A stretch of 64,000 nucleotides of DNA from Liolophura sinensis (GCF_032854445.1 NC_088297.1:6511991-6575990), one strand, 5' to 3'; counted from the stretch's first letter, positions 41,447-54,001 are shown. Program-made: numbers and translations. The notes: a model not told the origin generated them from the letters alone.

Positions 41447-44400
41447 GTACAAGGGAACTTGGTTCACAAATATAAGCCAATTATTTGATGACATGTTTTG
41501 ACTTAACAGACACACAGATGAACAAACTGTTTCATAGACCAAATATACGCACCAACTGAGAGTGCAATTTAGTGACATCAATTTTATACTCATCTGCAAA
41601 CTATACCACTGATGGCTGCAGTGGTTTTACTGTCTATACTGTAAATGTATTGGCAACCATTAAACTTTATACTTTACAGTTTGCAATAATGGGTAAAATG
41701 CTAAACCGTAACAGATTAAAGCAACTGCGTCACACTTTTATAACAACAACGACATTTGGAAGTACTGGAGATGCGAAAACTTATTTACATAACTCACTCA
41801 CTTGTGTTTTACAACAGGTGAATGTCAGCACTTGGCTTACATCATGGTTGACAAGAAAATAGATCAGATAGGTATAAATGTCAGTGTAGAAAGTGAATTA
41901 AGTAACAGTATTATCATCATTAGGATTACACTTTCTGAATATAGCACAGAATCTGTCATATAATAAAGATGGAGGTAAGAAAGTATATACAACAAGTTTT
42001 TGACAAATATACCTTCAATAATATTTGATGTGTTACTGTTACAAAATGTAACTACATGTACAGTTAACCACATATTTTGAAATGATTTTATTTAAATTCA
42101 CTGGTTTGGTGTGACAATTGAAAGTGAACAAAAAACCCATTGTTACTAACTGATTGAAATACCTTCAGCTACACAGTGCATGTACATGAAGCAACATGCA
42201 GCATAAAATTGTGAGGAGGAAACCAGTGCAGAGAGACGAGGAAACCAGTGCAGAGAGACAAGGAAACCAGTGCAGAGAGACAAGTTAACAAGGTGGATTA
42301 CTAATACTGGCACAGTTTCTTGGATCTACATATACACATGTAACCAAACTGACCCAATTTTAGGATTGATAAGAAGAACCATTACGAAGTTGCACTGATG
42401 GAGAGGCAATATGATGAACAGCGAAACAATGATATAACATATGAAAGTAACTTTATTTGATTTTGGTTTGAAGCAATACCGAGGGCCATGTGTAGAAAAA
42501 ACTAGAAGGTTGTGATGCCAAACTTTAAAGGTAACATTTTATGAAATGCAACTAAAAATGATGCATTTGTGAGTTTTGAAGTTTGTGAATGAAAGAAATT
42601 AGTATGAAAATAAAAACTTGTCATTGGTAAACTGTGATATTTTGTTCAATATGTTAGCTAGTTTTAATACAGCTTGATTAGTTTGGGTGTTTCGGAGACC
42701 AACTGTTTGGTGGACATTAAACGGCTCTACATACGGCCTAGATACTGCATAATATTTGATTATTTGTACATTTGACTGAATCCATGGCTGTGCCCTGGGA
42801 AAAGAAAAAAAACATACGCCTTTTCGCAAGCAACTGATGAGCTTTGCCACATGCAACACACAAGTTTTGACTGGCAGAGCTAGACAAGTGTGTTCTGTGT
42901 TGTGTGAATGTTACTTCTGAAACCAACTTCTTTGATGACGACCACACAAGCATGGTCGACAAATTATTGTCATGCTTAAGGAGCCACAAAAACTAAGAGT
43001 GGGAAATGTACACCTGCCTTCCAAACTGGGGTGGGAATATGTATCTTGTGTATACTAACAACTGGAAGGCAAGCACCTTAACCATTGGGCCACAGCCTGC
43101 AACCTATAATATACTGGTGGAAGGCAAATGTTTTGACACTAACCTCAGGTATTACCTCAGCACCAGGAGTGGTGTAGACCACTTATTGCAACTTTGAGTA
43201 CAATTGGGAAGTGCCTTTGTTTGCAAAACTAGTAGCATATACAGGCATTGTAGCACACTTGCTGACTGTGGCCATGTTTACATGTTGCTACATATTTTGC
43301 GGTAATTTGCGACATTATAATGAAGAACATAAACAGACAATGTAACAGGAATTTTTTACCGATAATAAACCAAGCCAATAATGATGGTTCGGCGATACCT
43401 TTCAGACTGAAATGGCAAAATATATATCTGTTGAAAAACTTGAAAGATGATGTGTACTTACCAATTGAGAAAAGTTGAGAAGATTGGCCTACCTGATGGT
43501 TGACAAGAATGTTGAGGCTAAGTTCCTTCAAGTAAACCTGAAGCTTAAATAAAGGTACATGTAAATTATGCTTTTTTTCACTGAACAGGTACTACATGTG
43601 TAATAAAAGGAAACTCAAGAAATTTTATAATAGATTTGTATTATAAACATTATGTTATTTAATAAATATGATAACAACGAAGTATACAATGGATAGAGGA
43701 AAATAACCAAGCCTCTGGTTGTAAAACAATAGGCAAACTATGGATATATTACAAGAAGAGATTTTAATCAAGTCCATGTATCAGCAACACAAACAGTATC
43801 AAGCTTACAGAAAAAATAACAATGGTGTAAGAATGCAATAAAAACAAATGAAAAATATGTCATGCTAAACTTAGAGTTGGTAGCAAGGCTACCAAAGAGC
43901 TCGCCTGTATGAGACACGTGAAGGCAAAACTTCATGAAATCATGGATTTGGTAATTTACGGTAAATAATATGCTCAGAGAGATTTATATGCATGTAAAAC
44001 TTCAGGTCAATACATGACATAATTTTTAAGATACCAACCCTAACACTTTGTTTAACTGTGATTCTATTATACAATACACTAAGTCAGGTATTCAGTAATT
44101 TACAGTATTTAATATGCGCACACCCAATCTATGATGGAATATCCCCCACATGATACTGTGCTCTACAAGTGTGCAAACTGTGAGCTCAATACCTGCAGTA
44201 ATTTTTAAGATACCACCTCCCAACATTTTGTTTAACATTGTTTTCTCTATTACTGGATGCAGATGCCCAGGGTACGACATAAGGTACAAAGTTTAACCTT
44301 AGAGGCTGCTGATAATAGAAGCTGCAATACATGGGCATAATAATGCCAGAGAACAACAAAAACCATTTTAGGAGAAAAAAATAATACCAAAAATTCAACA

Positions 44401-46167
44401 TGTAAAAGATGTAAATATATACAGCTATGCACAAGCCACAGATGTGTGAACATAAAAACAAAATATGTTTAGAACCTGGAAATTTGTATGATTTTAATAC
44501 AGCCGTGAGATTGAAACAATACACAAATACTAAGAGATCTGAGGATAAACAACTGAAGCAGTATGTTGATTAGAACCTGCAATGGTATTACATGACATGT
44601 TTATAGGCATATAAAGGCCTAGTTAATTGAACTGTTGGCTGGTTTTGGGAACCACAACAATGTAGTTGCTTTACAATGAGAGTTAAGCTTAGCATAGATT
44701 TTCTGGACATAGTTTATGAAACTTAATGTACACAAAAGTGACACAGGAGTAACATAGACATACATGTTATGTAACATGCTCTAAAGCAATATACAAGAGT
44801 GATGGGAACACAAACACATATTATGGGTTAACATTTTTGTTATTAATTTGAGATCAACAAATTGGGGAAGAAACACTGTGGAACACATTACTTACATGTA
44901 CATACTGTAGATAGAATAGTCAGGTGTAGATAGAGTGAAGGACAGCAGTGACAGGTTTTGATATGCTCACATGAAAAACGATGAAGTCATGCAGCGGACG
45001 GAACATTTAAGCAGTTGAACTTGGAATACAAGGGATTACTGTAAAGTACTTATTATTCGCTGGGATTTATTTTTGTGGATTTTCTCCAAAACTATTTTCG
45101 TGTAGTTAAGAGAATACTGAAAAAACAAATCTTAAAATTTAAAATGGCCCAAATTATTCAAGCACGTCAAACAAGTATCACCATGGGTGGGTTTAATCCT
45201 CCTTTGTTTATTGCAGTGTCGCTAATCCTTGTGATCTGGATCATAGATTAAAACAATGGGGGATGCTTTAACACTACGTAAGAAAATTACCTTCACACCT
45301 ACCGTCAGCAGTACTTAAAACGGCTGTCACTTCTTTTCGAATAATTGATGAGTACTTTTAAACACCTGGCAAAGTGACCTGTCACTTTTTGAGCAGCTCA
45401 ATGCAAAACATTCACCATTATTGGCGCCAGTCACTCATTCTTTATCAAGCAACATGGTACATGTAAGTTTTGCATTGTTTTCAGTTTTAATCGTCCTCTG
45501 TAGCAGGTCAAAAACTGCAAACATTGCTGTAGCCAAACAGCCATTGTGTTATTGTACATACTTCCACAGTTTGTTAAAAGCTCACTCATTGGACTACAAG
45601 AGTGACACAGCCAATGCTATAGTGTGTATCAGAGCGACATTCATTAGAAGCCAGCAGGTGCTGGTATCTACTTTTCTTACACTTTACCGGCATAGTGAAG
45701 ACTAGTCAAACTAAAGACGAATGAACCTCCCACTTTGATTTATAACCCACCTAGCCTTAGCTCCAGAGTTTTTAAGCCATAATTTCCCTTCCCTGCTGTT
45801 AAAAATATTTAGCTCACCCGTCCGGGTTTCTTAGCGCAACTCCCCACAGCTTGGCAAAGAGTTCACTTCATTACTACTAGCTACTACCTGTAGTATATGA
45901 TACAATATTGGATATTTTTCGCCAGAACTGACCGCGAAATCTGAGAAAATTAGATCCATATGAAAATTAAGTACTTCACAGTTATCTTTTTAGCTAACCA
46001 TACACAAAAACACACTCAGAGGTCTTACACAAATGCATTTTTGAAACAGTGTGAAGCCGGGATTAAAGCATAATATAAACATGCGTTAGGGGAGCTTAAT
46101 GCATGCAACATTTAAACAAGGGAACAAGTGCATGCTGGAAAGTGTGCATGTTGCTGGCATACTGTAT
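41447..46167. other. Long gene-poor stretch
   Basis: No convincing ORF or splice-bounded exon. It contains a three-copy 22-bp tandem repeat (AGGAAACCAGTGCAGAGAGA, about 42218-42284) and a tRNA-like 5' end on the minus strand near 43110-43010 (TGGCCCAATGGTTAAGG, an A-box match) without a recognisable B box. A plus frame at 45421-45705 is unplaced. Confidence 0.45.
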
Positions 46168-46432
46168 AAATGATTAATTTATTTTATTTATTTCATTGCA
46201 TATGGTGTTTTACGCTCAACAACATTTCACTTCTACAGCATTAAGATGGGAGGAAGCCGTGCAGAGAGAGGGGGAAACTCCAAACCATGCGCAATTTGCT
46301 GGAAGAACTTCCCATGTACCAACGGAGAGGAGGTCAGCATCAGCTCGACTTGAACTCACAGCAACAGCATTAATGAGAGGATCCTGGGTCATAGGGCAGC
46401 GCTGGCGTGCTAACCCCCTCGGCCACGGACGC
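46168..46432 (-). mobile_element. Full-length tRNA-derived SINE, diverged
   Basis: On the minus strand it begins GGCGTCCGTGGCCGAGGGGG (A box) and GAGTTCAAGTC (B box about 60 nt on), then the SINE body and an AAATAAA tail (TTTATTTTATTTATTTC on the plus strand). Length about 265 bp agrees with the 63.5-kb copy. It contains small indels, so it is old. Confidence 0.9.
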
Positions 46433-46577
46433 CAATCTTGATTTAATGGTACTGATAAAATGATATTTGACATATGCAATGGCTGTGTTTTGATGGGTTG
46501 CATAAATAGAAATGTAACATGCATGTAAACAGGTATAGACAAGTGATAATGGCAGAAGATGCCAGTAGGTGATGTAC

Positions 46578-46628
46578 ACGTAGCATATCACTAACGCGTA
46601 GCATATCACTAACGCGTAGCATATCACT
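46578..46628. repeat. Three-copy ~19-bp tandem repeat
   Basis: GTAGCATATCACTAACGC occurs three times head to tail; the third copy ends in AAAC. Confidence 0.85.
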
Positions 46629-47227
46629 AAACTGACATACATCAGTCGCAGAAATGAACAGGCACTATGAGCATCCAAGTCCTACACTAGGCCTACTGCA
46701 GGACAACACCAGTATTTTTAGTAGAGCTCACTGAGGACGAAGAAGTGCAGGGTAAGTAAATGCTTACATATATATCTGCATAACCCTAGCCCCATAGAGC
46801 TACCAGCTACCTTATGTTTGCAACTGCTAAGTTGGACTTATTAAACACCGAGCATGAGTACATGTGATGCACTGAGAATGCTAAAATAAAGAGCACAACA
46901 ACAACTTTGACAGTATGCGCTGTTGAAACTAGCCTACATTGTGCACTGCTGAAATGAAATGGCACAGAATGGCGAGCGTAATTCACAGATTGGCGAGCAC
47001 TGATTAGATTAATTATGACGTGTATACATTATTACTTAAGAAACAGTAAAGAAAAGTGAACTTACACCAGTGGTTGGATCAACACCTGCCATTCTGGTTG
47101 GGGTGAAGTTACATGTGCCACTGTTGAAGTAAGAACTACTGCGATTGGACGAAATAGCCAGGTTTGTAAGATAGTATCTGAATGAGTCCGGGCGATGGTC
47201 TTTTCCCTGCACGATTTCCTGGTGCCA

Positions 47228-47367
47228 CAAAACTGTTCCCTTCACCCTTCTAATTGTTTATGACCTAGTATACCCCACGGCTCTTCATGATAAGGTCATG
47301 TGTTCCAGTTTGAATCCAGCTCACGCTGATGTCGGGAGTATTGTTAGTCTAGAGCTCTGACTACAAC
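47228..47367. repeat. Direct repeat left of the 20-bp array
   Basis: AAACTGTTCCCTTC-CCCTTC through TATGACCTAGTATACCCCAC, GGCTCTTCATGATAAGGTCA and TTTGAATCCAGCTCACGCT to CTAGAGCTCTGACTACAAC. It is repeated in the same orientation at 49290-49430. TTTGAATCC resembles a B box, so this may be a tRNA-SINE remnant. Confidence 0.9.
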
Positions 47368-47811
47368 AAGAACCGTCATCATGACGACATTAAACTTGCC
47401 GTAACCGGCCGAGGATTTTCCGAAACTGACAGAAAGTCGTTCTCACCGCCATCTTCGATTTCGAAATTGGCAGCATACTTCATCCAGTATACCTTGAACT
47501 GAAATATTGTACAAATTTAGTGTTTATGTTAGTTCATGAGCGTTTGAAATAGCTTGCTATATTTTAAATTCGCATTTCCTTTGCTGTGTTTCGCGCTGTT
47601 GTTGAAATACATAAGGTATTTTCATTTTTCTTTTGCTCGTCGTTGTTGTTACGATTTGGCCAGTTCGTTGAACTTGGGTTTAGGGTAATCCCGTTTCAGT
47701 TAGCGTTTCTAACTTCACTAATCTTACAAATCCGAGTCATTATTGCACTGTCATGCACTGTCATGTATTTCCTCACTCAGCATGATTCTTAGGATTGTCC
47801 AGCACTACTGA

Positions 47812-49121
47812 TACTGATCCACCGTTACCTGTAGGGCCTACTGATCCACCATTACCTGTACTGATCCACCATTACCTGTACTGATCCACCGTTACCTGTA
47901 CTGGTCCACCGTTACCTGTACTGATCCACCGTTACCTGTACTGATCCATCGTTACCTGTACTGATCCACCGTTACCGGTACTGACCCACCATTACCTGTA
48001 CTGGTCCACCGTTACCTGTACTGATCCACCGTTACCTGTACTGATCCACCGTTACCTGTACTGACCCACCGTTACCTGTACTGATCCACTGTTACCTGTG
48101 CTGATCCACCCTTACCGGTACTGATCCACCGTTACCTGTACTGATCCACTGTTACCTGTGCTGATCCACCATTACCTGTACTGACCCACCGTTACCTGTA
48201 CTGATCCACCGTTACCTGTACTGATCCACTGTTACCTGTACTGATCCACCGTTACCTGTACTGATCCACCGTTACCTGTACTGATCCACTGTTACCGGTA
48301 CCCGTTACCTGTACTGATCCACCGTTACCTGTACCGATCCACCGTTACCTGTACTGATCCACCGTTACCTGTACTGATCCACCGTTACCTGTACTGATCC
48401 ACCGTTACCTGTACTGGTCCACCATTACCTGTACTGATCCACCGTTACCTGTACTGATCCACCATTACCTGTACTGATCCACCGTTACCTGTACTGATCC
48501 ACCATTACCTGTACTGATCCACCATTACCTGTACTGATCCACCGTTACCTGTACTGATCCACCATTACCTGTACTGATCCACCGTTACCGGAACCCTTTT
48601 AATGGTACTGATCCACCGTTACCTGTACTGATCCATCGTTACCTGTACTGATTCACCGTTACCTGTACTGATCCACCATTACCTATACTGATCCACCGTT
48701 ACCTGTACCGATCCACCGTTACCTGTACTGATCCACCGTTACCTGTACTGATCCACCGTTACCAGTACTGATCCACCGTTACCTGTACTGATCCACCATT
48801 ACCTGTACTGATCTACCGTTACCTGTACTGATCCACCGTTACCGGTACCCGTTACCTATACTGATCCACCGTTACCTGTACTGATCCATCGTTACCTGTA
48901 CTGATCCACCGTTACCTGTACTGATCCACCATTACCTGTACTGATCCACCATTACCGGTACTGATCCACCATTACCTGTACTGATCCACCGTTACCTGTA
49001 CTGATCCACCGTTACCTGTACTGATCCACCGTTACCTGTACTGATCCACCGTTACCGGTACTCATCCACCATTACCTGTACTGATCCACTGTTACCTGAT
49101 CCACCGTTACCTGATCCACTC
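47812..49121. repeat. 20-bp minisatellite, ~65 copies
   Basis: The unit is CTGATCCACCGTTACCTGTA with C/T variants (CCATT, CCACT, GACCC). It is punctuated by irregular junctions at about 48296 (GGTACCCGTTACC), 48588 (GGAACCCTTTTAATGG) and 48841 (GGTACCCGTTACC), which mark higher-order blocks of roughly 250-300 bp. Confidence 0.98.
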
Positions 49122-49289
49122 ACTGAGATCATCAAATCGAATAGGCCATATGAGGTTTTCACAAAGAGGATGTCAATTGCAGTTGGCCCGTCACCTGGGG
49201 TACATTGTATCAATAATTTCAAGTTAATTACTTCTTACTTAAATCAAATAAATTAGGCCTAAGCTTAATTTGAACAGTTGCTGGTGTCA

Positions 49290-49430
49290 AAAAAACTGTT
49301 CCCTTCGCCCTTCTGATGGTTTATGACCTAGTATACCCCACGGCTCTTCATGATAAGGTCATGTGGTCGAATTTGAATCCAGCTCACGCTTATGTCGGGA
49401 ATATTGTTAGTCTAGAGCTCTGACTACAAC
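49290..49430. repeat. Direct repeat right of the 20-bp array
   Basis: Second copy of 47228-47367, a few substitutions away. The array between the two may have expanded inside a duplicated segment. Confidence 0.9.
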
Positions 49431-49643
49431 TGGAATAGGGTAAAGTTGGGGTGATATGGACCCTTTAAGGGTAAGGCCGGATTTACCCTGTGGAGCTGAC
49501 CTGGCTGAGTACAAAATGATCTCTCTATCTACCCCTCGGTGTAAGGTATGGATACCCCATCAAAGGACAGTCAAGCTGTAAAGTGGCTTTATCTACCACA
49601 GAATGAAAATTTTAACGAAGGTGACCATATTCCCTGCAGGCAT

Positions 49644-49699
49644 GGGTAATGTGGACCCTGAGTGTCCATATTATTGGACCCCATGTGTCCACATTACCC
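49644..49699. repeat. Perfect 13-bp inverted repeat with 30-nt loop
   Basis: GGGTAATGTGGAC at 49644-49656 pairs with GTCCACATTACCC at 49687-49699. The loop holds GAGTGTCCATATTATTGG. It could be a hairpin or a degenerate transposon end. Confidence 0.7.
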
Positions 49700-49870
49700 C
49701 AAATGATAAAGCACATGAACATTTCAATGCAAAACATGAACAAACTTTACTATCCCAAATATCAGAAAAAATAAGAATGGGACCACTGATAGATGCCACC
49801 AAGTTCCCAGAACTCATTAGAGCTAGTTCTGACTGAACACAATTGTGACATAAGCTAGGTTTAAAGAAAC

Positions 49871-50042
49871 GTGTCGGGCAAATGGGGAAAAAAGGACGAA
49901 GGGGAATATAGTCAACCCAGTGGCCAAATCTTTCAGGATATTGTTTTACATGTAGGCTGGAATGACCTCTGGAAGGAGAGTGCAGAAGATGTCATTTCCG
50001 CTATCAAAATCGTGCTAAAAAGGTGTGGAAGGAAAATCCTAG
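49871..50042 (+). CDS. SGNH-hydrolase-like exon 1 (block III)
   Basis: The frame reads QIFQDIVLHVGWNDLWKESA, then EDVISAIKIVLKRCGRKIL, ending at a donor-like CCTAG then GTAGAC. 'VLHVG-ND' is block III of SGNH hydrolases (usually GTND; here GWND) followed by the amphipathic helix. The block I serine exon upstream was not found. Confidence 0.6.
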
Positions 50043-50884
50043 GTAGACAGTGCATTTACAATCGGTGTCACTGATTTTGCATTGGTAAAAGTAATTAGTA
50101 CCTAGCACACCTGCTTTTACACAATAATGTAAAGATACAAACATGTCAAACAGTAAATCACGTCAATGTACACTAGTTATCATGATGTACATGTGTAATA
50201 TGTCCTTGTGTTATTACTCATTGACACTATTACTAAAGTGTCTTCCATGTAATGTTATCACTATATTTCTCCACTGTGATTAACATCTATATAATTATAT
50301 TGCTAATAACTTCTAATTGGCAAAAACCTTAATTGTTTTAGATTTTGATTTATTTTTTCAGAAAGTTTCATTCGCTATTACGATAAACCTTTCTGGAAAC
50401 TAGGTTACCTCCCCTGTTTGCTATCACATTATTTCCAGTTCCGTGGACTAATAATGTGACTGCATTTAAATGACATCAATGTATTCCAATGACGATGACA
50501 TGAAATTAACGTCATAAACATTTTACATTGCATTTTGACGCTGTGTCGTTTGTGATGTGTACGGCAGAACGCTTTGGTGAGAAAAAAATGCGTAATTTTG
50601 AAGCAGTTGCACGAATAGTCCCCAGAAGCCTCATGAAACATCATTATTTTGATATTTTTGATTTTGAAACAGGGGAGGTAACCTAGTTTCTGAAAAGGTC
50701 CACGTTGTTTTCCCTCAAATGAGCCAAGTGTACTGTAATGTATCTCATTACATGTACAACATGTGCAATAAATCACAACATTAAAACGTGAACCCATAAT
50801 GCATCAATTCCCAGAATTAATGCTTGTTTCTGACACTTTCAGAAAAAGTCATTATCATTCTGAAAATTTTTGTTGCAAAACAAT

Positions 50885-51180
50885 TCTTGTTTTGAAATCT
50901 GGCATATTGCCTAGATGTAAAAACAACTTTCCTTTAAGGTACACCAGCCAAGGCTTCCTCGATTCTGTCAATGAGAAGGTGGTCTTCATCAACAAGGCTT
51001 TATTAGATATTTCCAAGATCAATAGTTTCGAATTTGTTGATCATTCCAGCTTTCTTGCTGAGAACGACACAGCCAATCATCATCTACTCAGTGCTGACGG
51101 CTGTATTGGGCACGAAGACTGTTCTGAACACCATTCTTGAAAATGCCAACAAGGTGCTTGTGAGGGATGCTGAAGAACAG
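50885..51180 (+). pseudogene. SGNH-hydrolase-like exon 2, frameshifted at block V
   Basis: It reads LVLKSGILPRCKNN, VNEKVVFINKALLDISKINS and FEFVDHSSFL, the expected continuation (SGILPR, V-E-V--INK-L, FIDH/VDHSS-F). At LLSADG the frame breaks: the next frame gives a good continuation GTKTVLNTILENANKVLVRD, ending at donor CAG then GTTTGT. The block V Asp-x-x-His would lie exactly at the break (SADG...), so the catalytic His is lost or misplaced. The split across a plausible intron distinguishes this from the intronless retroposon SGNH ORF at 7.1 kb. Confidence 0.55.
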
Positions 51181-51401
51181 GTTTGTATGATCATTAAATA
51201 TTATTGAATATAATCACTAAAAATATTGTTTATGTCCACAGTATTAATTGCATAGTGTTATTTTTATGTTTAAAATTTACCTACATCATGTCAACACTTA
51301 CAATAATGGATACTTTAAATTTATTTGCAATTTTTTTTGGCCGAAAAAAAACCCAAAAAACATTTCTTCATTAATATTACCAGATCACGTTAGGCTTGCA
51401 G

Positions 51402-51559
51402 GAGGATGTGGCACCATCTTTGCAGCCCACAGTACAACACAGCCCACAGTACAACACAGTCAGCCTGTGACATATGTGAAGAAACACCATCCCAAAATCG
51501 TTGTTACGCCATCCACATCAACAGTTAAATGTAACCAAACTGTCCTGCAAAGTGAAATG
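51402..51559 (+). CDS. Candidate downstream exon, Thr/Gln/Val-rich
   Basis: Acceptor TTAGGCTTGCAG and a consensus donor (GAAATG then GTAAGA) bound a 158-bp open segment reading GCGTIFAAHSTTQPTVQHSQ, PVTYVKKHHPKIVVTPSTST and VKCNQTVLQSEM. It includes an 18-bp duplication (CAGCCCACAGTACAACA twice). No domain; low-complexity linker composition. Confidence 0.4.
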
Positions 51560-52974
51560 GTAAGATATGTTTTTCAACCCATGTTAGGCCTTGAGATTTG
51601 AGGAGAGTAATCCGTGTTGTGGTGTAAGACAGCCCTCCTCAACAAGACAATTCCAAATAGGACAAAAGCATCACCAGCTGTAAACTATTTAATTGTTTCA
51701 ATAACCATATTATCTGAATCATTTTGAGTTATAAATACTATCAGTTTATTCTGTTGTCCTTCAGTATTATGAATGTCATTCGTTTTCTTATTGTCACCAG
51801 CACAGTACCTCTAAGAAGCTTAACCATCATGGGTGCGACCATTATTGCCGTTACAATTATTTTTTATTGAAATGTATTTCTTTCTCTTTTTGTTTTGGTA
51901 TGACATGCATGATGTGATCTTTTTTAGCTTTCTAAGATATTTTGCCATGTTCAAATAGAAGATAATTCATTTTCTATTTGTTTTCAAGTGTACATAAATC
52001 ATACAGCATACATTGCCACAATCATATTCTTGGAACACTTTTATCTTGTAAGTGTTAAATTTCTTTCCTCATGATAAGTACTCGTCTGAAGTCATGTAAA
52101 TCTCTTTGAATACAATTAGTTTTATATAGTTTATTTATTGCTGTTTTCATTGAAATTAGCAGTGAAAGCACTAATTTGTTTTGTTAAGAAATGATACCTT
52201 TTGTGCTGGATATAAAGTAATTTTGGATAATTGATGCATTTAATTGATGTATTTAGCCTGTCATTTATGACACAGTGTTATTCATACTGCTAACTGTAAT
52301 AAGCTTTTTGGTCTTAATGTATGTTTTGCTTTAAGACAGTTCAACACATACAACAACTTCCTCTTTTTACTTGTTTGTTTATTATGCTGAAGTACTAATC
52401 CTTGGTAGCACTTAGGCACCGTTAACTCAATACAGTATCACTTAAATGACACCTTTGCCTGTCACCAAACAGGCCAAGGACTTAAATGTGACTTATGCTG
52501 AATTATCCCTGTCCTTGTATTCTAAAGTCTGATGGTATAGTCCGAGAGGAACATGGCCACTGCCAGGTTTCCACCCAGCATAACATACTGCCCATTGTTG
52601 TGCAAGGTTGTTAAAGCCAAAAGAAAAAATTAAAATTTGTGCTGAATTTCTTTCCAGGCATATTACTTTTGGTTAAATTATAACTTAGAACATATGTATA
52701 GTTTGAGTTGTAACTCAATGTACATTAATGTTTAATGTCAAAATGTCCTTTGTTTGAACTACTATTTTCGCTGTGTTTTTCTGTACAGACCTCCACTTGG
52801 CCATGTATATGTAGAACTTTGACCTTCTTCTGCCAAGCACATTTCCACATCTAGACTCCATCCATTTTTTAAGGTAGGTCAATTTTAATATATTGTGTGA
52901 AAAAAGTTAAAAAAATGGTCACCAATTAAAAGAAAGAAATTTTGTAGACTTTAAAGTATGCATTTGGGACATAT

Positions 52975-53500
52975 GGGTGATTGCCTTTCAGTCACAGGTC
53001 ACACAAACCATGTGTTCAATCCCATTCTGGAACTAGGAACTTTCGAGGTTCCCCCACTTCCATTTATTGTGAGGCCTTGGTGGCAATACTTCCTGATCGG
53101 TGCTCTCATGTTTGTGATGTTAAGTGAAGTTGGGTGAACATCTCTTGCCATCCACCACAGTGACATATGCCATATTTGGAAGAGTTTGTCAGTTATTTGC
53201 CTCAGATCATTGGTTTACCCCGTGCACCCCAGTTTATTTATTAATTTATTTATTTGATTGGTGTTTAGCGCTGTACTCAAGAATACCGGGGGAACCCACG
53301 ACCATCCGCAGGTTGTTGGCCGACCTTCCCACGTACGGCCGCGAGGAAGCCAGCATGAGCTGGACTTGAACTCACAGCCACCCCATTGGTTAGAGACCAC
53401 CCCCAGTTTCATCCATGCATGAAACTCTGCAGCATCAGTGAAATATTTTTGAGTGTGGCGTTAATCAGCAATCAATTAAGTAAGTAAATTAATAAAATAC
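52975..53500 (+). mobile_element. Second tRNA-like SINE family, interrupted (copy A)
   Basis: TGTGTTCAATCCCATTCTGG is a B-box-like start, followed by GGTTCCCCCACTTCC, TGAGGCCTTGGTGGCAATAC, TTAAGTGAAGTT, and after an insertion (53229-53409) CATGCATGAAACTCTGC, GTGAAATATTTTTGAGTGTG and GCGTTAATCAGCAATCAATT with an AAGTAAGTAAAT tail. It differs in body from the abundant SINE but shares the 'GAAATATT-TTGAG' tail theme. Confidence 0.65.
53227..53409 (-). mobile_element. Abundant SINE nested in the second SINE (copy A)
   Basis: Flanked by CCCCAGTTT at 53227-53235 and 53401-53409. It lacks the TTCACTTATACGACGGCGG segment normally present after AAGAATA, an internal deletion shared with copy B (57749-57930). 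Confidence 0.85.
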
Positions 53501-53586
53501 GCACTCATGTTAAATAATAAAATCTAATTTTTGAGCTGTTTATAATACTGTACTTAAAATCATCATGTTGGCATTGTTTTTAATAG

Positions 53587-53694
53587 AAGGGCTGTGTTCA
53601 AGTTAACAAATCTCTGACCAAACCATCACCAGTGTGCCCTAAATCGAACCTGACCTTGAAACAACAGAAACACTATGATGAGAAAACAAAGAAG
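53587..53694 (+). CDS. Exon of duplicated zinc-finger gene, copy A, exon 1
   Basis: 108 bp, exactly 36 codons, between acceptor-like TTTTTAATAG and donor AAG then GTATCC. It reads KGCVQVNKSLTKPSPVCPKS, then NLTLKQQKHYDEKTKK. Lys-rich; the family is not recognised. The frame is intact in both copies, and phase 0 to phase 0 fits the next exon. Confidence 0.5.
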
Positions 53695-53901
53695 GTATCC
53701 ACCTTTTTAGTTTCATTGTCGTCTTACTTAACCTCCATAACATTGTATTCCATGCATATGTTTTAAAGTACATGTTTTCTCTAATAATTGTTGATCTCGT
53801 CTTCTTTAGCTCGTTGCACATGTAGATCTGCACAGAAGCTTTACATGACCAAACACAGTGAGCGTAGCAGTAAATGACCAGGCCTTACTTTAACTGTTTA
53901 G

Positions 53902-54001
53902 ATCATTCTGTGCCCCTGCTGCAACAAACTGTTCACTAGAGATCTCTTTCTGCTTGACCACTGGAGCAAACAACATCTTACCACAACCAGGATTCCTGAG
54001 G
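53902..54001 (+). CDS. C2H2 zinc-finger exon, copy A
   Basis: After acceptor TTTAACTGTTTAG the frame reads IILCPCCNKLFTRDLFLLDH, then WSKQHLTTTRIPE. C-x2-C-x12-H-x4-H is a canonical C2H2 finger; the usual aromatic and leucine positions (F in KLF, L in FLL) are present. It ends at a GAGG then GTATTA donor. A single finger in a short exon suggests a multi-exon DNA- or RNA-binding protein. In copy B one base is inserted in the finger, breaking it. Confidence 0.6.

Noticed and set aside
43010-43110. tRNA gene
   Set aside because: An A-box-like start is present on the minus strand, but no B box, anticodon arm or acceptor pairing can be drawn.
43390-43403. CGGCGATACCTT resembling the retroposon leader motif
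   Set aside because: Only half the motif is present and the flanks are unrelated; probably chance.
47812-49121. CRISPR-like array
   Set aside because: The units are contiguous 20-mers without unique spacers, in animal nuclear DNA.
52786-52870. Exon between TTTTCTGTACAG and TTTAAG/GTAGGT
   Set aside because: Splice sites look good but all three frames meet a stop within the segment, so it is at best a non-coding exon.
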